A DNA stretch of 64,000 nucleotides from contig JAXBDG010000004.1 in assembly GCA_036320915.1 (NCBI GenBank), positions 2,356,001-2,420,000 of the forward strand, read 5' to 3'. A model generated the notes under the pieces. The model had not been told where the DNA came from and did no database searches. It saw nothing but the letters and a program-made list of their open reading frames with translations. Numbering within the stretch: the stretch's first letter is position 1; the number at the start of each line of letters is the position of its first letter. Below, piece after piece: positions 37,641 to 49,588 of the stretch. The position numbers were made by a program, and so were the translations under genes. This stretch comes from Linnemannia elongata (Eukaryota; Mortierellomycota; Mortierellomycetes; Mortierellales; Mortierellaceae).

Positions 37641-40600
37641 TCAAATCTCATTGTAAGAATCTTCACGACGTGCAGCTGCTTGTTGCGCTAACCGCAAACT
37701 CCTCCGAGGCCGTGTTCGACTAGCTGACCCTTCGTCATCCCAGTCACTTCCCAGGTCCAACTCAGGGTCCACGACTTGTCGGACAGTCGACCGGAGAAGT
37801 GGCGTGTACGTTGAACCCGACGCGTCTTTCAATTCCTCGCCATTGTCGTCCATTGCGTCGTCACGACCATAACCAGAATAGAAACGACCATATATCCGTT
37901 TTCTTCTCAATTCGACAAAGTCATCTGGTTCTCCATCTCCGACAACATCGACTTCCTGATCCGCTGCAGCAATTGCATCGTCTATAAGCTCTAGAGCATC
38001 CTCAGCCTCGGCGGCAGTGGCGGCGACAAGGGTCTCCTCCGGAATCTCTTCCTCGCGCAGGTTATGAAGCTGTCGTCCAACAAGGTACTCCTGATCACGG
38101 ACATACTGACTCCACCCCCGAACTACCACAACACATTCCCAAATTCCAAACACAACCAAGCTGATCATCATCACCACCGGGTAAGCCTGCCGAAAGACCC
38201 GGTACCGCTCAGCCCCTTCCAGTCCAAATGCCTCTGCAGCGATCCATGCACAAACAAAGGGTCCCACAACCACCAACGCACAAATGCCAAAGACGGGTAG
38301 GATCAGTCGTCGTGTCGCCAGACCGGCATCCCACTGATTCACATCGGTCCCCACAAACACTCGGTTCATGTCCAGTGCAAAGCGGTTGTTGGGGATGACA
38401 GACAGGATCCGGTGAATGATCTTCATGTAAAGCAAACCAACCGCCCAATCCTATTCCGATACAACAGAGATAATAGCAAGAGTAGTTAGACCCTGACTTG
38501 CTAACCTGCAACAAAAAACAATAGTCTAAAAAATCGCAATTGTTCGAAACTGAGTGAGAGAGCACACACCCTTACCACCATGAAAATGACGTTGGCATCC
38601 TCGTCAATCGCATTCCGAAGGGGCAGGACAATAAAGAGCTCGACCATCAGTCCCAAGATAAACGGCATCAAGATTCCAAAAGTCAGGACAAAGTACGTCA
38701 GCTTTGCAGCCATCTTTGATGCGGTCCAGAGCATACTCAAAACAGCACGACTGTTGATTGGTCCCGTGCCTCGCGTGTAGATCGTATGAATCTTGGTTGA
38801 CGTCCAATCCACCGCGTACCAAATCCCGCTCAAGAAGTAGATGCCAACCACGAACGAGTAAACGTCATGGACTGGGCGTGTGGACTTCAACGAAAAGAGT
38901 GCTCTTCCCAAAACCACTACAACGATGAACAAAAAGTACTTGATTAGTTTGTCGGATTCATTAATTCATACTGTTTCACATCTCACAAATGAGAATCACA
39001 ACTTACTGGGAGAAATGACAGAGAGGACCATGAAAGTCATAACAGACGTCCAGATTAGAATAAGAAAGGCGATCAGGCGGCGCTTGAAGTGAGGTGGACC
39101 ATAGACAATAGTGGTGTTTTCTTTAGGATCAACGGGTGGGCTCGGATCGTCACGATTGCGGGGCAGATAATCCATCAATGGATCCACTTCGCCAGGAAGA
39201 TCTTCGTTGGGGTCCAATGCGTTGCCGTTCTCGTCCACCGGCACCAAGACTCGACGATTCTTCATTTGTACAATCCGATCCGTGTTGGGGACGCGGTACC
39301 ACCCACCGTCTCGTACAAACAAAACAGGCGCATCAATATCCAATTCTTCTCCACTTCCGACACAATCTTCTTCATCCTGATCCAAACCGGGGATTGGTGG
39401 ACGATATCGCAGCAGCCATGCCTTCCAGGTACGATACACGACATGGCCTTCTTCTTCGTAGAAACGCTGATTGTCGGTGCTGTACATGAAGGAACTCACT
39501 CTTAGCCAACGAGACAATTGGCGCCACCAAGCCGAAAAGAGAACCTTGATGCGGTTGGTCGGATCGAGCCAGCGAATTGTCAAAGGCACCACCAAGTGGA
39601 AAAGAAGCAGGTCGATAGGTAGGTCCGAGATCGGCTCACTAGATGAGAACAAACTAATCCCATGTCAGTTAGTCCACTTTCACTTCGCTATTGTCTCTGC
39701 GAGAAAAAAAAAGGACCACTTACTCAACTGGCCAGCGAAGTGGCAGAACGCCCTTCATAGCAAATTTTACAAACTGAATCGGCACTGTGACCCCGAGAAC
39801 GATTAGGGTCAGGTAAGTCAAGGCTCCAGATCCGAGTTTACGCAGTTGCCACATGAACGGCCGCTCGAGGATTTCGCGGATCGGGTTGAAACCTTGGTCA
39901 TTGGGATCGCGAATGAACCACATCACTCCAGGTCGAACCACTGTGCGACAAACGCTCACAAAAAGCGAAAAGTTGAACATGAACGCTGTTCCGACGAGCC
40001 AATGCATAAGGAGAAACCAATTGGGCGAATGCTTGTAAAAGACCATCCTGGTGGCGAATGTTGCTCCCTGGAATACCGGTAACGTCGACAATCCAATGAC
40101 AATCCCGCAACACAGTGGGAAGACCACTGTCTCCATTGCCACAAAAAATGCAATCTAAAACAAATGAAATGCACAGAGCATTAGTTTGTCGACTTGATAA
40201 ATCGTACTTAGTTGACAGTATATCATTGGTGGTGTATAAGAACATACCCTGAGGATCAGGCCTTGCTGACGAAGAACATCCCGGGTCATCTTGGCAAACG
40301 TCTCCCCATAAGCGTGTTCCGTCTTGACGAAATACCAGAAGGCCAATGCAAACAGAATAAAGTAACCGATCGCGACGGCGGCAATCTTGTCGCCCGACGA
40401 AGATCCATAGGCCAGCTCAGTCCATTTCCTCGCAATCTGCCCAACCACAGTGCCATTCGAAGCGAGAGATCCTTGTGTAATGTTTTGTGCGGCATCAGCG
40501 ATAGGCGAATCTCCTGGGTACATATCCTGGACTCCTCCTCCTGCGACTATAGACTCTATAAATGCCTTCCACAATGGCACAATCTGCTCGTCGTACAGTA

Positions 40601-43600
40601 CATCCAGAGGCTTCAGCGCAGCTGATCCAAGCGATGATCCAATGATCGGCGAGAGGATAGGAGAGACGAGAGAGCTCACAATTGACCATACACTCGAAAG
40701 CGTAGTGCCAATGAACGGCAGCATCCTGTCGAGAGCGTAGTCCAAAATAGGGTCCGTGAGTCGGCTGAGGATATCCAGCGGCATACGCAGGACGTTAAAA
40801 GGGTTCATGAGGAGGGTTGTCTTGCCGATCATGAACGGGATCCAAACACCAAGTCCTAAGCTGGCACACATCAGGGCAGACATCAGAAGCGAGTTCTGCA
40901 GGAGAACCCAGTATGGCCCATGCATTCCAATGACCTCCAAAATGCCTTCCAGCTCATCTTCATTCAGATCCCCAATCATATCATCAGCTTCGTCCTGGTT
41001 GGCCCGAACTGGAGGTGCGCGTGGTGCACGTGGCGGTGGAGGAGGGGGTCGGACAACAGGAACGGCTCGAGCATCTCTAACAATGGGGACGGGTGCCGGT
41101 ACTGGTCCATTGCGGCGCATCCGGATCCCCCGCTCGTTGATTTGACGAACCATCTCCTGACGTTGCCTGGCTCGGGCGTCCAAAGCCTCGGGCATGTCCT
41201 CTGGCGGCTGTTGTATCCGTGGCGCATCGGACGGTCGCCAACGAATAGGAAGGGCCTCGGATGCCACGATATCTGCCGTCCTGCATAGCTCCTCGTATCT
41301 GAGTACCTTTTCTGCATAGGTCATCTCGCCTCCATCAGCGTTCAGGTAGATATTGTCGTAGCTCAGAGGAACGCCGGGTTTCCAGTAGAGTGATGTCCCA
41401 TCTTTGGAGTAGATACGGCGTCTGCTATCCCCTTGTGAGCCATGATTGCTAACACTATTGGATGAGCCTTCACCATTGAGGTTCTGAGTAGCCCAAGGAC
41501 GGCGCATCCCGTTGGCGCGATAGGCATCGTCGATATTGAGTAATGATCCTGTCGTCGGTGCAGGTGTCAATCCGAGGTCCGATGCTTGGAGTGGCACAGC
41601 GGATGACGCTGCAGGTACCCAGCGTGTATCACTATCAAGTATAAAGCAGCGAGGGCTGTTCTTAGAACCATCTGTTCATGTTACATCAATATAATTCATT
41701 TTACACACGGGCTTGGTTCAAAACTTACGGATGAAATGTTTGTTGAGACGCGTCGTAGACATAGCCGACTCTGGGAGGAGGGTGATTTGCCGTATCCTCC
41801 AGGGATGGCATATCCTCGGGCGCTCTAAATGAGATACCTTGTCCCGATCGAACTCCCAAGGCACTTGGCCTCCGACCGCTTCTGTCGAGAGTGTTGGTAG
41901 ATGCATAGGCACCGGTTGTAGGGTCTGATGAAAGTGTCCGCTCAGTACTGGGTCGCATAACCGGCAATGTTGATGAAGACGCGCTGAGAGAGATCGCCGA
42001 GTTTGGTGGTAATGGTGTCAGGCCTGATGAGCTTCCTTCTCCTGCGTTGTCTGTCTCCCAAAAGTAGGCTGGTCTCGGCTCCTGGATAGACGGTGTGAGC
42101 TGAGTCATCCTTGTGGAAGAGGGATCTGGGAAATCCATCGGCCGTACGGAATCAGTTGGAGACGACGTTGTTGGTCGAGAAAATATCCGTGTTTGATCGA
42201 TATCGCTATCAGAATCATCCTCGCTGTCGCTACTGTCGCTGCTGTCACTCGAGCTGGCTTCTCCTTCCACAAGCGCCTCCATTTGGTGATGTGCCGCAAT
42301 GAGGTGCTCCACTGCATGTTCGACATTGAATCCTGGTGCGTTGTCTTCGGCTCCAGGAATAGGTGCTGCGGCATCATTCATAGGCCCACGGGCCACTTCG
42401 GCTTCCTGGTTCTGGACCACCCATTCACGAAAGAGGAAAATGACAACAAATGTCACCACTACAATCGAACTGATGATCTGGCCCTCAAAGCAATCCAGAA
42501 TGAATTTGCTATGAATCCGCGAAAAGAGTTGAACAGGAAAGTTAGAATGGGATCATTGATGCATACTGCCGGCTATTATCGGAACAGAAAAGCACGAGCG
42601 CACCCCACCACATTTCCCCTCTCCTTACCTAATCCACTGGTGCTCTGGGGCAATGGACTGGAAGAGAAGAATTGAAATTCCATCGAGGGTTTTGTCCTTC
42701 CCTGACGACGTCGATGGAGCGGCTGTGAGGTTGTGCCGTGAAGAGAAAAAAGTTGTAGTGTTCCACATGGGGGTCTCCAGTCCGTTAGCTCTGAATGCGA
42801 ATGTTTCTCCAATCCAAAAGTAGAGGCGCCAGATCCAGATAGTAAAGTATGGGAGAATGACGAGCCAAATGAATGCGACGAGGATGCCGCGCAGGAAGAA
42901 CTGGATTCCATGGCTCAATTTGTCGAACGCTCTCCGAATTAGTATTGTTGGTGGTATCGACGCTGGCATCTCTGGCGAGTAGACTACGTGCAATTGAAAG
43001 GATAAATGTGTGTGAGTTGAATAAGACAAACGCCATAGAATAAGCTTGGCCACAGCCATTAACAGAGTATATTTTGGAGATGTACTTACTTGGCGTGAAT
43101 GCAAAACTGTGCTTGCAGAGCTCACAGTATCTAATAGAATATCGTGGAAATGGTTGGCCAAGGTTAGATGGAGACAGCGCAGCTGGCGATGGTACAACGA
43201 TCGGCTGACAATCGATCCAAAAACCCCACTTGCCTTTTGTTGCTGTGTTCCAGCCATTGCAGTAAACTAGAGGAGATAGGGAAGGACGACAAGATATATG
43301 AGTAAACTGCAGCGACTGATACATAGACGTCAATTGGTTTATGGAGAAAGAATAGGGCCGAGACGGTCGATACAGACATGGCCATATCATGTCACTTTAC
43401 CAATCCTGGTGAACGTAACGAATGCTTCCTGAACACTTGCACGGGTGGAACAATGGCTGTTCTGGCGTGCCTTCGCATCGACACACCCTGCAAATTTCTA
43501 TATCACACGAGAAGAAAGTGTATCGGTCAATTGGACTCTTTTACACCTTGCATACACAGCGAGTAAGATAGACCTTCTGTCGTTGACATTGAGGTAGCAT

Positions 43601-43624
43601 GCAAGTACCTTCTTCTTCCTCCAT
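37641..43624 (-). CDS. DOA10: DOA10/MARCH6-type ER membrane RING-CH ubiquitin ligase
   Basis: Eleven exons: 43624-43609, 43497-43401, 43266-43234, 43130-43090, 42983-42629, 42508-41729, 41631-40248, 40154-39724, 39653-39007, 38916-38576 and 38450-37641 (1644 aa). The N-terminal RING-CH has ligands C8, C11, C25, C27, H35, C38, C51 and C54 ([37 protein letters not shown]). A hallmark [13 protein letters not shown] segment and multiple membrane helices follow. The C-terminal element [17 protein letters not shown] contains the conserved GRxLxN motif needed for Doa10 activity. The family ubiquitinates misfolded membrane and cytosolic proteins in ERAD. The first exon codes only five and a third residues and exon 3 is 33 nt. 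Intron 3 has a GC donor. Low-complexity acidic segments follow TM2. Divergent with SWT1 (408 bp apart). Confidence 0.93.
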
Positions 43625-44032
43625 TGTGAATGTCTTTATGATGTATTGAGGTTGCCGCTATGATGTTGTAGTCGTTGTCGTGCGCGTGCGTTGAACGAAG
43701 CTGAAGTGTGTTGTTGTATAATGTAGTGCGGTGATTGAATGAGTCAAGACATTGTCTTGTGGGGGATGGTGGTGAGGTTGATGGGGGTTTGCGGAATGAC
43801 TCGGTGCGGACAGCGAAGAGAAGGCGTGAAGAAGGTAAAGCGTAGTCGGAAAGAAATTCCGCCATATATGAGTTGGGCGCACACTGTATGAAGTCGATTG
43901 CTCTCTCCCTGTCTTAAGGGTCGTGCAACCCCAACCATCTCAGCCGCCACGAAATTCTCCCCTTCCTCCAGGGGGAACATTTTTTTAGGTTTTTGATATT
44001 GCTCATTCATTAATACAACAACGAAACAGATC
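43625..44032. promoter_or_regulatory. Shared divergent promoter region, DOA10 / SWT1
   Basis: Only 408 bp separates the start codons of the two divergent genes. No clear TATA box is visible. Co-regulation is inference from spacing. Confidence 0.45.
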
Positions 44033-46239
44033 ATGCCGGAAGACCTCCAGGCCCTCCATCTCCAACACGAACAGGAGCGCCATACCCTCGAACAGGAGCA
44101 ACTGCAAGAACAGGAACGACTTGTCCAACACCAACAACAAACCTTTCAGGAACAAGAGCAAAACTACATTCGACTGCAGAATGAGTACCACCAAGACCCG
44201 ACCCCTCAGCGTGCTCACGAAATATTGATGCTTGAGCAAGAGGGGAAGCATTCTCAGGAACTGTTTGCTCAGCAACAGCAACATGTTTTGGAACGTCAAC
44301 AACAGGAACGACTTCGGATGCAGGAAAGACAGTGGGCCCAGGAGCATATCGTCATGCAGCAGATCCAGGCACAACAATTACTCCAGCAACAACAGCACCA
44401 CCAACACCATCAGCAACAGCACCACCAACATCAACACCAACATCAACACGAACAACACCACTACCAGGAACAACAGCACCATCAGCACCAGGAACAGCAG
44501 CAACCAAATTTCCAGCAACAGCAACACCACCACCAATTACATCATCATGATCATGAGCAACACCATCAGCAACAGCACCAACACCACCAACAGCAACATA
44601 CCCATCAAATACAGCAGCATGTAAAGGAGTCCGATTCGGATTCAGAAGCTATGGACGTCGACGATGAAGTCGGTCTGCACTCGATCGCGTCGACCATCAC
44701 CAACCTCCGTCAACATATCAAGCCAGGACACATCAGCCCTTCCTCGGTGGCTGCATGGGCCGAGGATACAGCAACTCAACGCCGGGCCGACGACAACGAT
44801 CCGGACGCAGCCGTGATCTTAGATACCAACATCCTGATCTCTCATCTCAACTTTTTCCAGTCCTTGGTCAAGTCTTATGGACCCACTACCGACAAGTCTA
44901 GCAACAGCAGGAGCAGCCGGCGGGGATCGATGAATGGTCTTGAGAAATCTGAGGATGTCGTTTTTGTGGTCCCTTGGATCGTGATGCAGGAACTGGATGG
45001 GTTGAAGGGAGGCGGGCGACAGGGAAGCGAGATTGACGTATCGGGCAAGGCTCGTTTGGCGATCGAGTTTTTGAGGGCAGAATTGAGTAAGCAATCATCT
45101 ACATCGAGACTGCGGGGACAGAAAATGAGCGAGCTCGTCGCTAAGGCTGAGGTATGTTACTTCGTTCACGCGCTTGTTTTATTTGATCGAGCAAGGAAAT
45201 GGTTTATCTACACACTACGCTAACCATCAATGTATTTATTTTACCCCGATTGATCTGTTAGGCGAACGACGACAAGATTTTGGATTGCTGTCAGTACTTC
45301 AGGATCCTATACCCAGACCCGACAAAGACCAAGATCATTCTGTTCACTAACGACAAGAATCTGAGTGTCAAGGCCATGGTTCATGAAGTCGAAGTGATCT
45401 CGCGCTTCACCGTTCAATTGGAACTCATGTCTGTTCGTAGCTCTATTTCACGGTCATCAAAGGACGACACCAGCAACAACATTATTTCTCTCGGACACAC
45501 TGATCACAGCGGCGGCGGCGGCGACGACGACGATGTAATGATAGACGGCGATGCCGTATTGAAACCCTCAAACAGCAAGAGCTCCGAAACGCGACCCAGG
45601 AACGGATCTCGCAAAAACAGTAGCAGGTCACTCAACGAGTTCCGGGCAGAGCACAACGATCGTGAACTGCAGCGGATCAAGTCTTCTAGTGTCCAAACAA
45701 CAGTCATTCCTGACGGCATGGACCCAAATCTCTTCCGGTTGACCAACCATGTCCTCAAGAACTTACGCCGGTTCTTGGAAGCCGTCGTCCCTGACCATCT
45801 TCAAGCCCGTTACGGAACCAAATGGAAAGATATCACCAACTTTGACAAGGCCAGTGGTGGCCACATCAAGGAGGAGGAGATGAAGTGGGACAGCAAACGT
45901 CTTGCTCAACCGGTCAAGATCTTACAAGAGCATTGGGTTGTCTTTGCGGATGTCTACGAACGACCCAGTCAGGCTCGCAAGGCTCGAGAGAGTGTGGATC
46001 GATTGCAGTCGTTTATCAAGACTTGGACCCGAGTGGAGGTATTCGGACTGGGTAAGGTCTACAAGAAGGATGTGAGAGTTTTGTTGGAGGATGTCGATGT
46101 TGTGCTGTCGGGGGTTACTACTCTTCCTGACTCGGCAGATTTGAGTTCACTACCGAACACGGCATCGTTCTATGATGCCAGGAAGAGGATTACGTTGATG
46201 AAGGACTGGCGAGCGGAATGCGATCGATTGCATGACTAG
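44033..46239 (+). CDS. SWT1: SWT1-like PIN-domain RNA endonuclease
   Basis: Two exons: 44033-45151 and 45262-46239, phase 0 (698 aa). The first about 200 residues are Gln/His/Glu-rich, encoded by CAN triplets. An acidic SDSDSEAMDVDDE stretch follows, then a PIN domain: VILDTNILISHLNFF (Asp264), VVPWIVMQELDGLKG, NDDKILDCCQYF and ILFTNDKNLSVKAMVHEV (Asp404). A helical C-terminal domain has LRRFLEAVVPDHL, then GTKWKDI and WVVFADVYERPSQ. Swt1 is a nuclear endonuclease that removes defective mRNPs at the pore. The PIN acidic residues needed for cleavage are present. Its second exon is the source of a broken downstream duplicate. Confidence 0.85.
44388..44610 (+). repeat. CAN-triplet (Gln/His) repeat tract in SWT1
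   Basis: An imperfect run of CAA/CAG/CAC/CAT codons encoding mostly Gln and His. Repeat-length variation between strains would be expected. Confidence 0.85.
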
Positions 46240-46379
46240 TATCAAACACTAATAAAATACATAATATTGTATATACAAATATTTATACATAGTTGAAGAC
46301 AAGGTATGTGAAGGAGGGTACTGAAGGAGGATATTCTAAGTTATGGATAGTTGTAAATTGAGGGGGTGATATCTAGTGT

Positions 46380-47249
46380 TTAGTGGTTGCCACGGAAGAG
46401 AAGAGCTGGTCCGGCAAGGATATGGTCCTCGTCCTTGAGGGTGAGGGGAGTCGCCGTGTCGGTGATGACAACATAGACGTATCCATTGACAGTTGGGGGC
46501 AGCTTGCATTCCTCACGACGGGAAACAACCATCTTGTTGTTATACAAGAACTGGCACCACTCCTGACGACCCTTGACCTCACCCTCATACGACGTCTCGA
46601 CCTTGTCACCCTTGATCTCGGCCTTCAACTGTGTGAAGGGGGCGATACCCAAGTCGTAAGGGCACGATTCGATAAAGTTGCTCGCAAGCGTAAAAACTTC
46701 ACGGGGGGTCAGGGGTGTATCGAATGCATAGGGAGCTCCTTCTCCGCCCACGAGCTCATTCAAGAACGAGGACTGACGAGCCTCGACCGTCACGATAGTA
46801 CCAGCAGCTGTCAGCAGATCTCCAGACGTAATGCCGGCAGCGGCACCGAGGTAAGCAGAGACACCAGTTTGCTCGAGGGCGCGGGAGACGGCAATAAAGG
46901 TCTCGATGTTATCGAGTGGGAACTTGTAAGTGCACTTGGGGACAGCTTTGCCGCCCATGGACTCAATGACTGAGGTCAAAACTTTGACATGGGTTGCCTC
47001 GTGCTCGCCAATGTGGACGAAACGTTCACGGACCTTGTCGTCGAGGTGGTAGGAGGCAAAGGCGTCGGGACCAAACTTGTGAAGACCTTGGGTGTAGAAC
47101 TCGGATTCAAGGTGCTCGAGGGTCAAGGCGAAGTTGAGGATTCCGTTATCCGAAGCCTGGTCGCGCTTGGCGAGGTTGCGGAGGGGGGCAGCCATGACCA
47201 TGGATGTGGCGGCAATGGCTGAAGCGATGGCGATGAATGAGAAACGCAT
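46380..47249 (-). CDS. Secreted ferritin-like (Rds1-type) protein, copy A
   Basis: Single exon, 289 aa. A signal peptide (MRFSFIAIASAIAATSMVMA) is followed by a dibasic KR site at 28-29. A ferritin-like helical bundle has LTLEHLESEFYTQGL, HIGEHEATHVKVL and VEARQSSFLNE, placing the Glu/His residues expected of the family. This resembles the Ferritin_2 group with S. pombe Rds1, a stress-induced protein. Metal binding is inference. The C-terminal third (WCQFLYNN, NGYVYVVITD) is beta-rich. It ends 140 bp from SWT1's stop in convergent orientation. A TATAAAA lies 184 bp upstream of the ATG, and codon bias is strong. Confidence 0.8.
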   Translation of the reverse strand: MRFSFIAIASAIAATSMVMAAPLRNLAKRDQASDNGILNFALTLEHLESEFYTQGLHKFGPDAFASYHLDDKVRERFVHIGEHEATHVKVLTSVIESMGGKAVPKCTYKFPLDNIETFIAVSRALEQTGVSAYLGAAAGITSGDLLTAAGTIVTVEARQSSFLNELVGGEGAPYAFDTPLTPREVFTLASNFIESCPYDLGIAPFTQLKAEIKGDKVETSYEGEVKGRQEWCQFLYNNKMVVSRREECKLPPTVNGYVYVVITDTATPLTLKDEDHILAGPALLFRGNH

Positions 47250-48623
47250 TTTGTTATTGGTTATTGTGCTGGGGTGGTAGTGGGGTTGATTTAGTTGTTG
47301 GAGTTGGAGTTGGAGTGGCTAAGTTTTGCTGGGAATGTAGTTGTGTGCTTAGTGTTTTGTTGTTGAGAGAATGTTTGTTGTTGAAGTTGATGAAGATGAA
47401 GAAAAAAAAAAAGTGGAGGGGAACCGGGGTGGTTTTATAGGTATTTCCAACCAAGGGGACGATAATGACGGATCGAGACAATATGAATGTGGCCGTGCGC
47501 GCGCAGTTCTACATTAGCCATTCGCCCTGAACCTGGCGGGGTAGCTCTTTCATCTTCTTTGCGGACAGCCACTTACATCCTCTTTGCATCATTGATGATC
47601 AAGGATGGCAAACAATGTACAAGTCGCAAAAAGCAAGCCCCCTCTCTCCGTCTCTCCCTCCCTCTTCCTTTTCTTACTTCTATCTCCCACCTACACGATG
47701 TTACACCGCCTTCGCGGATTTTTCTTTCGAAATGCCCCTACCATCCCTTGGTGAAAAGTGTAAACGCAGGACCTGACGGAAAAAGACGTCCTTGACTGAG
47801 TATTCGCGCAACGTTGACAAAAATACAACGCACCTGCGACAAAGGCGAGGCAAGACGAATCGCAAACCTCGATATATTAAACTATCGTCTCTTTGTTTTG
47901 GGTGTGAGACAAGCAGCCTTTTTTATTTTTAGGCGTGGCTAATATGAGTAGGTCTTTTTTCCGTGAGAACGTATTGGGCACGTTTGTGTGTGCATCATTG
48001 AGGTCCTGCTCCTCTGGTTCAGAACTCATGTTGTGGGAAATGACGATGTATGATTGGAAGGGAAGGATAGAAGGAAAAGGAAAAACAAAGCCCCTCGCGT
48101 GGTGGAAAAATGGGGGTTTTCAGCACAATGCGTAACAGGTGGGCACAGCCTTCCATTTTTAGGTGAGGCAGTGCGGCGAATTAAAAGGGCTGTATGGTCG
48201 TTTTTGTATTTTTGGATCTTCAGGAAGGTTGCAGTCACAAAGCACTTGCAGGATGGCAGGGTCAGGCACAGGTCAGGTACGCCACTGTCAGGATACAAGT
48301 GGAAAGAGAGAGGGGATCGTCGTCAGGCTATGCTGCGTTTTGTTGCGTATAGAGATTGATCTAGACGTTTGTTACGTGAAATCTACGATGAAACTGTGTT
48401 ATTTCAGCTTGCATTGTTGAAAAGTGTAGACAGGAGTAGTCTAGGTCAGCTACCTTTGGCCTCTCGAGGCGGAATGCGCTACTTGAGAACTCACCGCTGC
48501 TCTTCTGTTTGTATGTTCACCCATCCTGTCTTCCTTATCTTTCAAGGTGAGCTCTTGACACAGTCGGAATTGACAAACATTATTCTGGTGGAGAACAAAA
48601 AAAAAAGACAAATGAAAAAAGGA
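47250..48623 (+). other. Upstream DNA of ferritin-like copy A (duplicated noncoding)
   Basis: The first about 300 bp is the leader and promoter. The rest is noncoding by inspection, yet alignable to 50459-51828. Shared blocks include caaagcccctcgcgtggtgg and gtttttgtatttttgga. It ends in an A-rich tract at the duplication junction. Confidence 0.6.
47433..47439 (-). promoter_or_regulatory. TATA box of ferritin-like copy A
   Basis: TATAAAA on the minus strand, 184 bp upstream of the start codon, conserved at the same distance in copy B. Confidence 0.6.
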
Positions 48624-49438
48624 CAAGGCAATGGTTATGAAGTCGAGGTGATCTCGCGCTTCACCGTCCAGTAGGAACTCTCGTCTGTACGTGGCTCTAT
48701 TTCTGGTCATCAAAGGACGACACCAGCAACAACATGGCCTCCCCCGGATACAGTGATCACAGGGACGCCGTATTGAAGCCCTCAAACAGCAAGAGCTCCG
48801 AACCCCAACCCAGAAACGGATCTCTCAAATACAGTAGCAGTTCACTCAACGAGTTACGGGCAGAGCACAACGATCGTGAACTGCAACGGATCTGTGGTAT
48901 GAACAGCTGAGGAAAGCAGAAGTGGTGAGAAAGAAGCTGAGGAGTCTTTATTAATCCCCGATGTATATATGATGAGCTGAGAACTACTACCTTAGTATAA
49001 TGATGATGGTGAAGAGAGTAGACCAGTCACTGAGATATAACAAAAACTTCTAGCGACCAAACAACAGCAATCCCTGACGGCATGGACCCAAATCTCTTCC
49101 GATTGACCAACCATGTCCTCAAGTACTTACGCCGGTTCTTGGGAGCCATCGTCCCTGACCATCTTCAAGCCCGCTGCAGATCCAAATGGAAGGATATCGT
49201 CAACCTTGAAATGGCCAGTGGAGGCCGCGTTAAGGAGGAGGAGATGAAGTGAGACAGCAATCGACTTGCTCAACCGGCAAGATCTTGCAAAAGCATTGGG
49301 TTGTCTTTGCGGATGTCTACGCTCCCTGACTCGGTAGATTTGAGTTCACTACCGAACACGGCATCGTTCTATGATGCCAGGAAGAGGATTACGTTGATGA
49401 AGGACTGGCGAGCGGAATGCGATCGATTGCATGACTAG
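48624..49438 (+). pseudogene. Broken duplicate of SWT1 exon 2
   Basis: Homologous to 45369-46239 (same end, ...CGATTGCATGACTAG). It is disrupted by a one-base deletion near its start, an in-frame TAG just after the FTVQ segment and several short deletions. A 150 bp insertion (48893-49042) and loss of about 170 bp between GTCTACG and CCTGACTCGG add to the damage. The PIN domain and promoter were never included, so it is a non-functional passenger of the tandem duplication. Confidence 0.85.
48893..49042. mobile_element. 150 bp insertion, possible short solo LTR or MITE
   Basis: Interrupts the SWT1 pseudogene exactly where the parental gene reads continuously (GGATC|AAG). The insert begins TGTGGTATG and ends GATATAACA (TG...CA ends), is A/T- and GA-rich and contains TTTATTAATCC. 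Terminal inverted similarity is only partial and no clear target-site duplication is visible, so the element class is uncertain. Confidence 0.4.
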
Positions 49439-49588
49439 TATCAAACACTAATAAAATACATAATATTGTATATACAAATATTTATTCATTGTTGAAGACA
49501 AGTGTCATTTGTTTAGGTAAAGAAGGGTACTGAGGGAAGATATTCTAAGTTATGGACAGTTGTAAATTGAGGGGGTGATATCTAGTGT

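Larger units (their letters stand above)
45369..48607. repeat. Tandem segmental duplication, copy A
   Basis: The unit begins inside SWT1 exon 2 and runs through the ferritin-like gene A and its upstream DNA to an A-rich tract near 48600. It is matched by copy B at 48624-51828, an offset of about 3.2 kb. Ends are defined by where similarity by eye stops. Confidence 0.85.

Noticed and set aside
46383..46973. Plus-strand open frame antisense to ferritin-like gene A (about 196 codons), repeated antisense to copy B at 49592-50182
   Set aside because: Follows from the strong codon bias of the sense genes; no independent motif and it mirrors the sense frame exactly.
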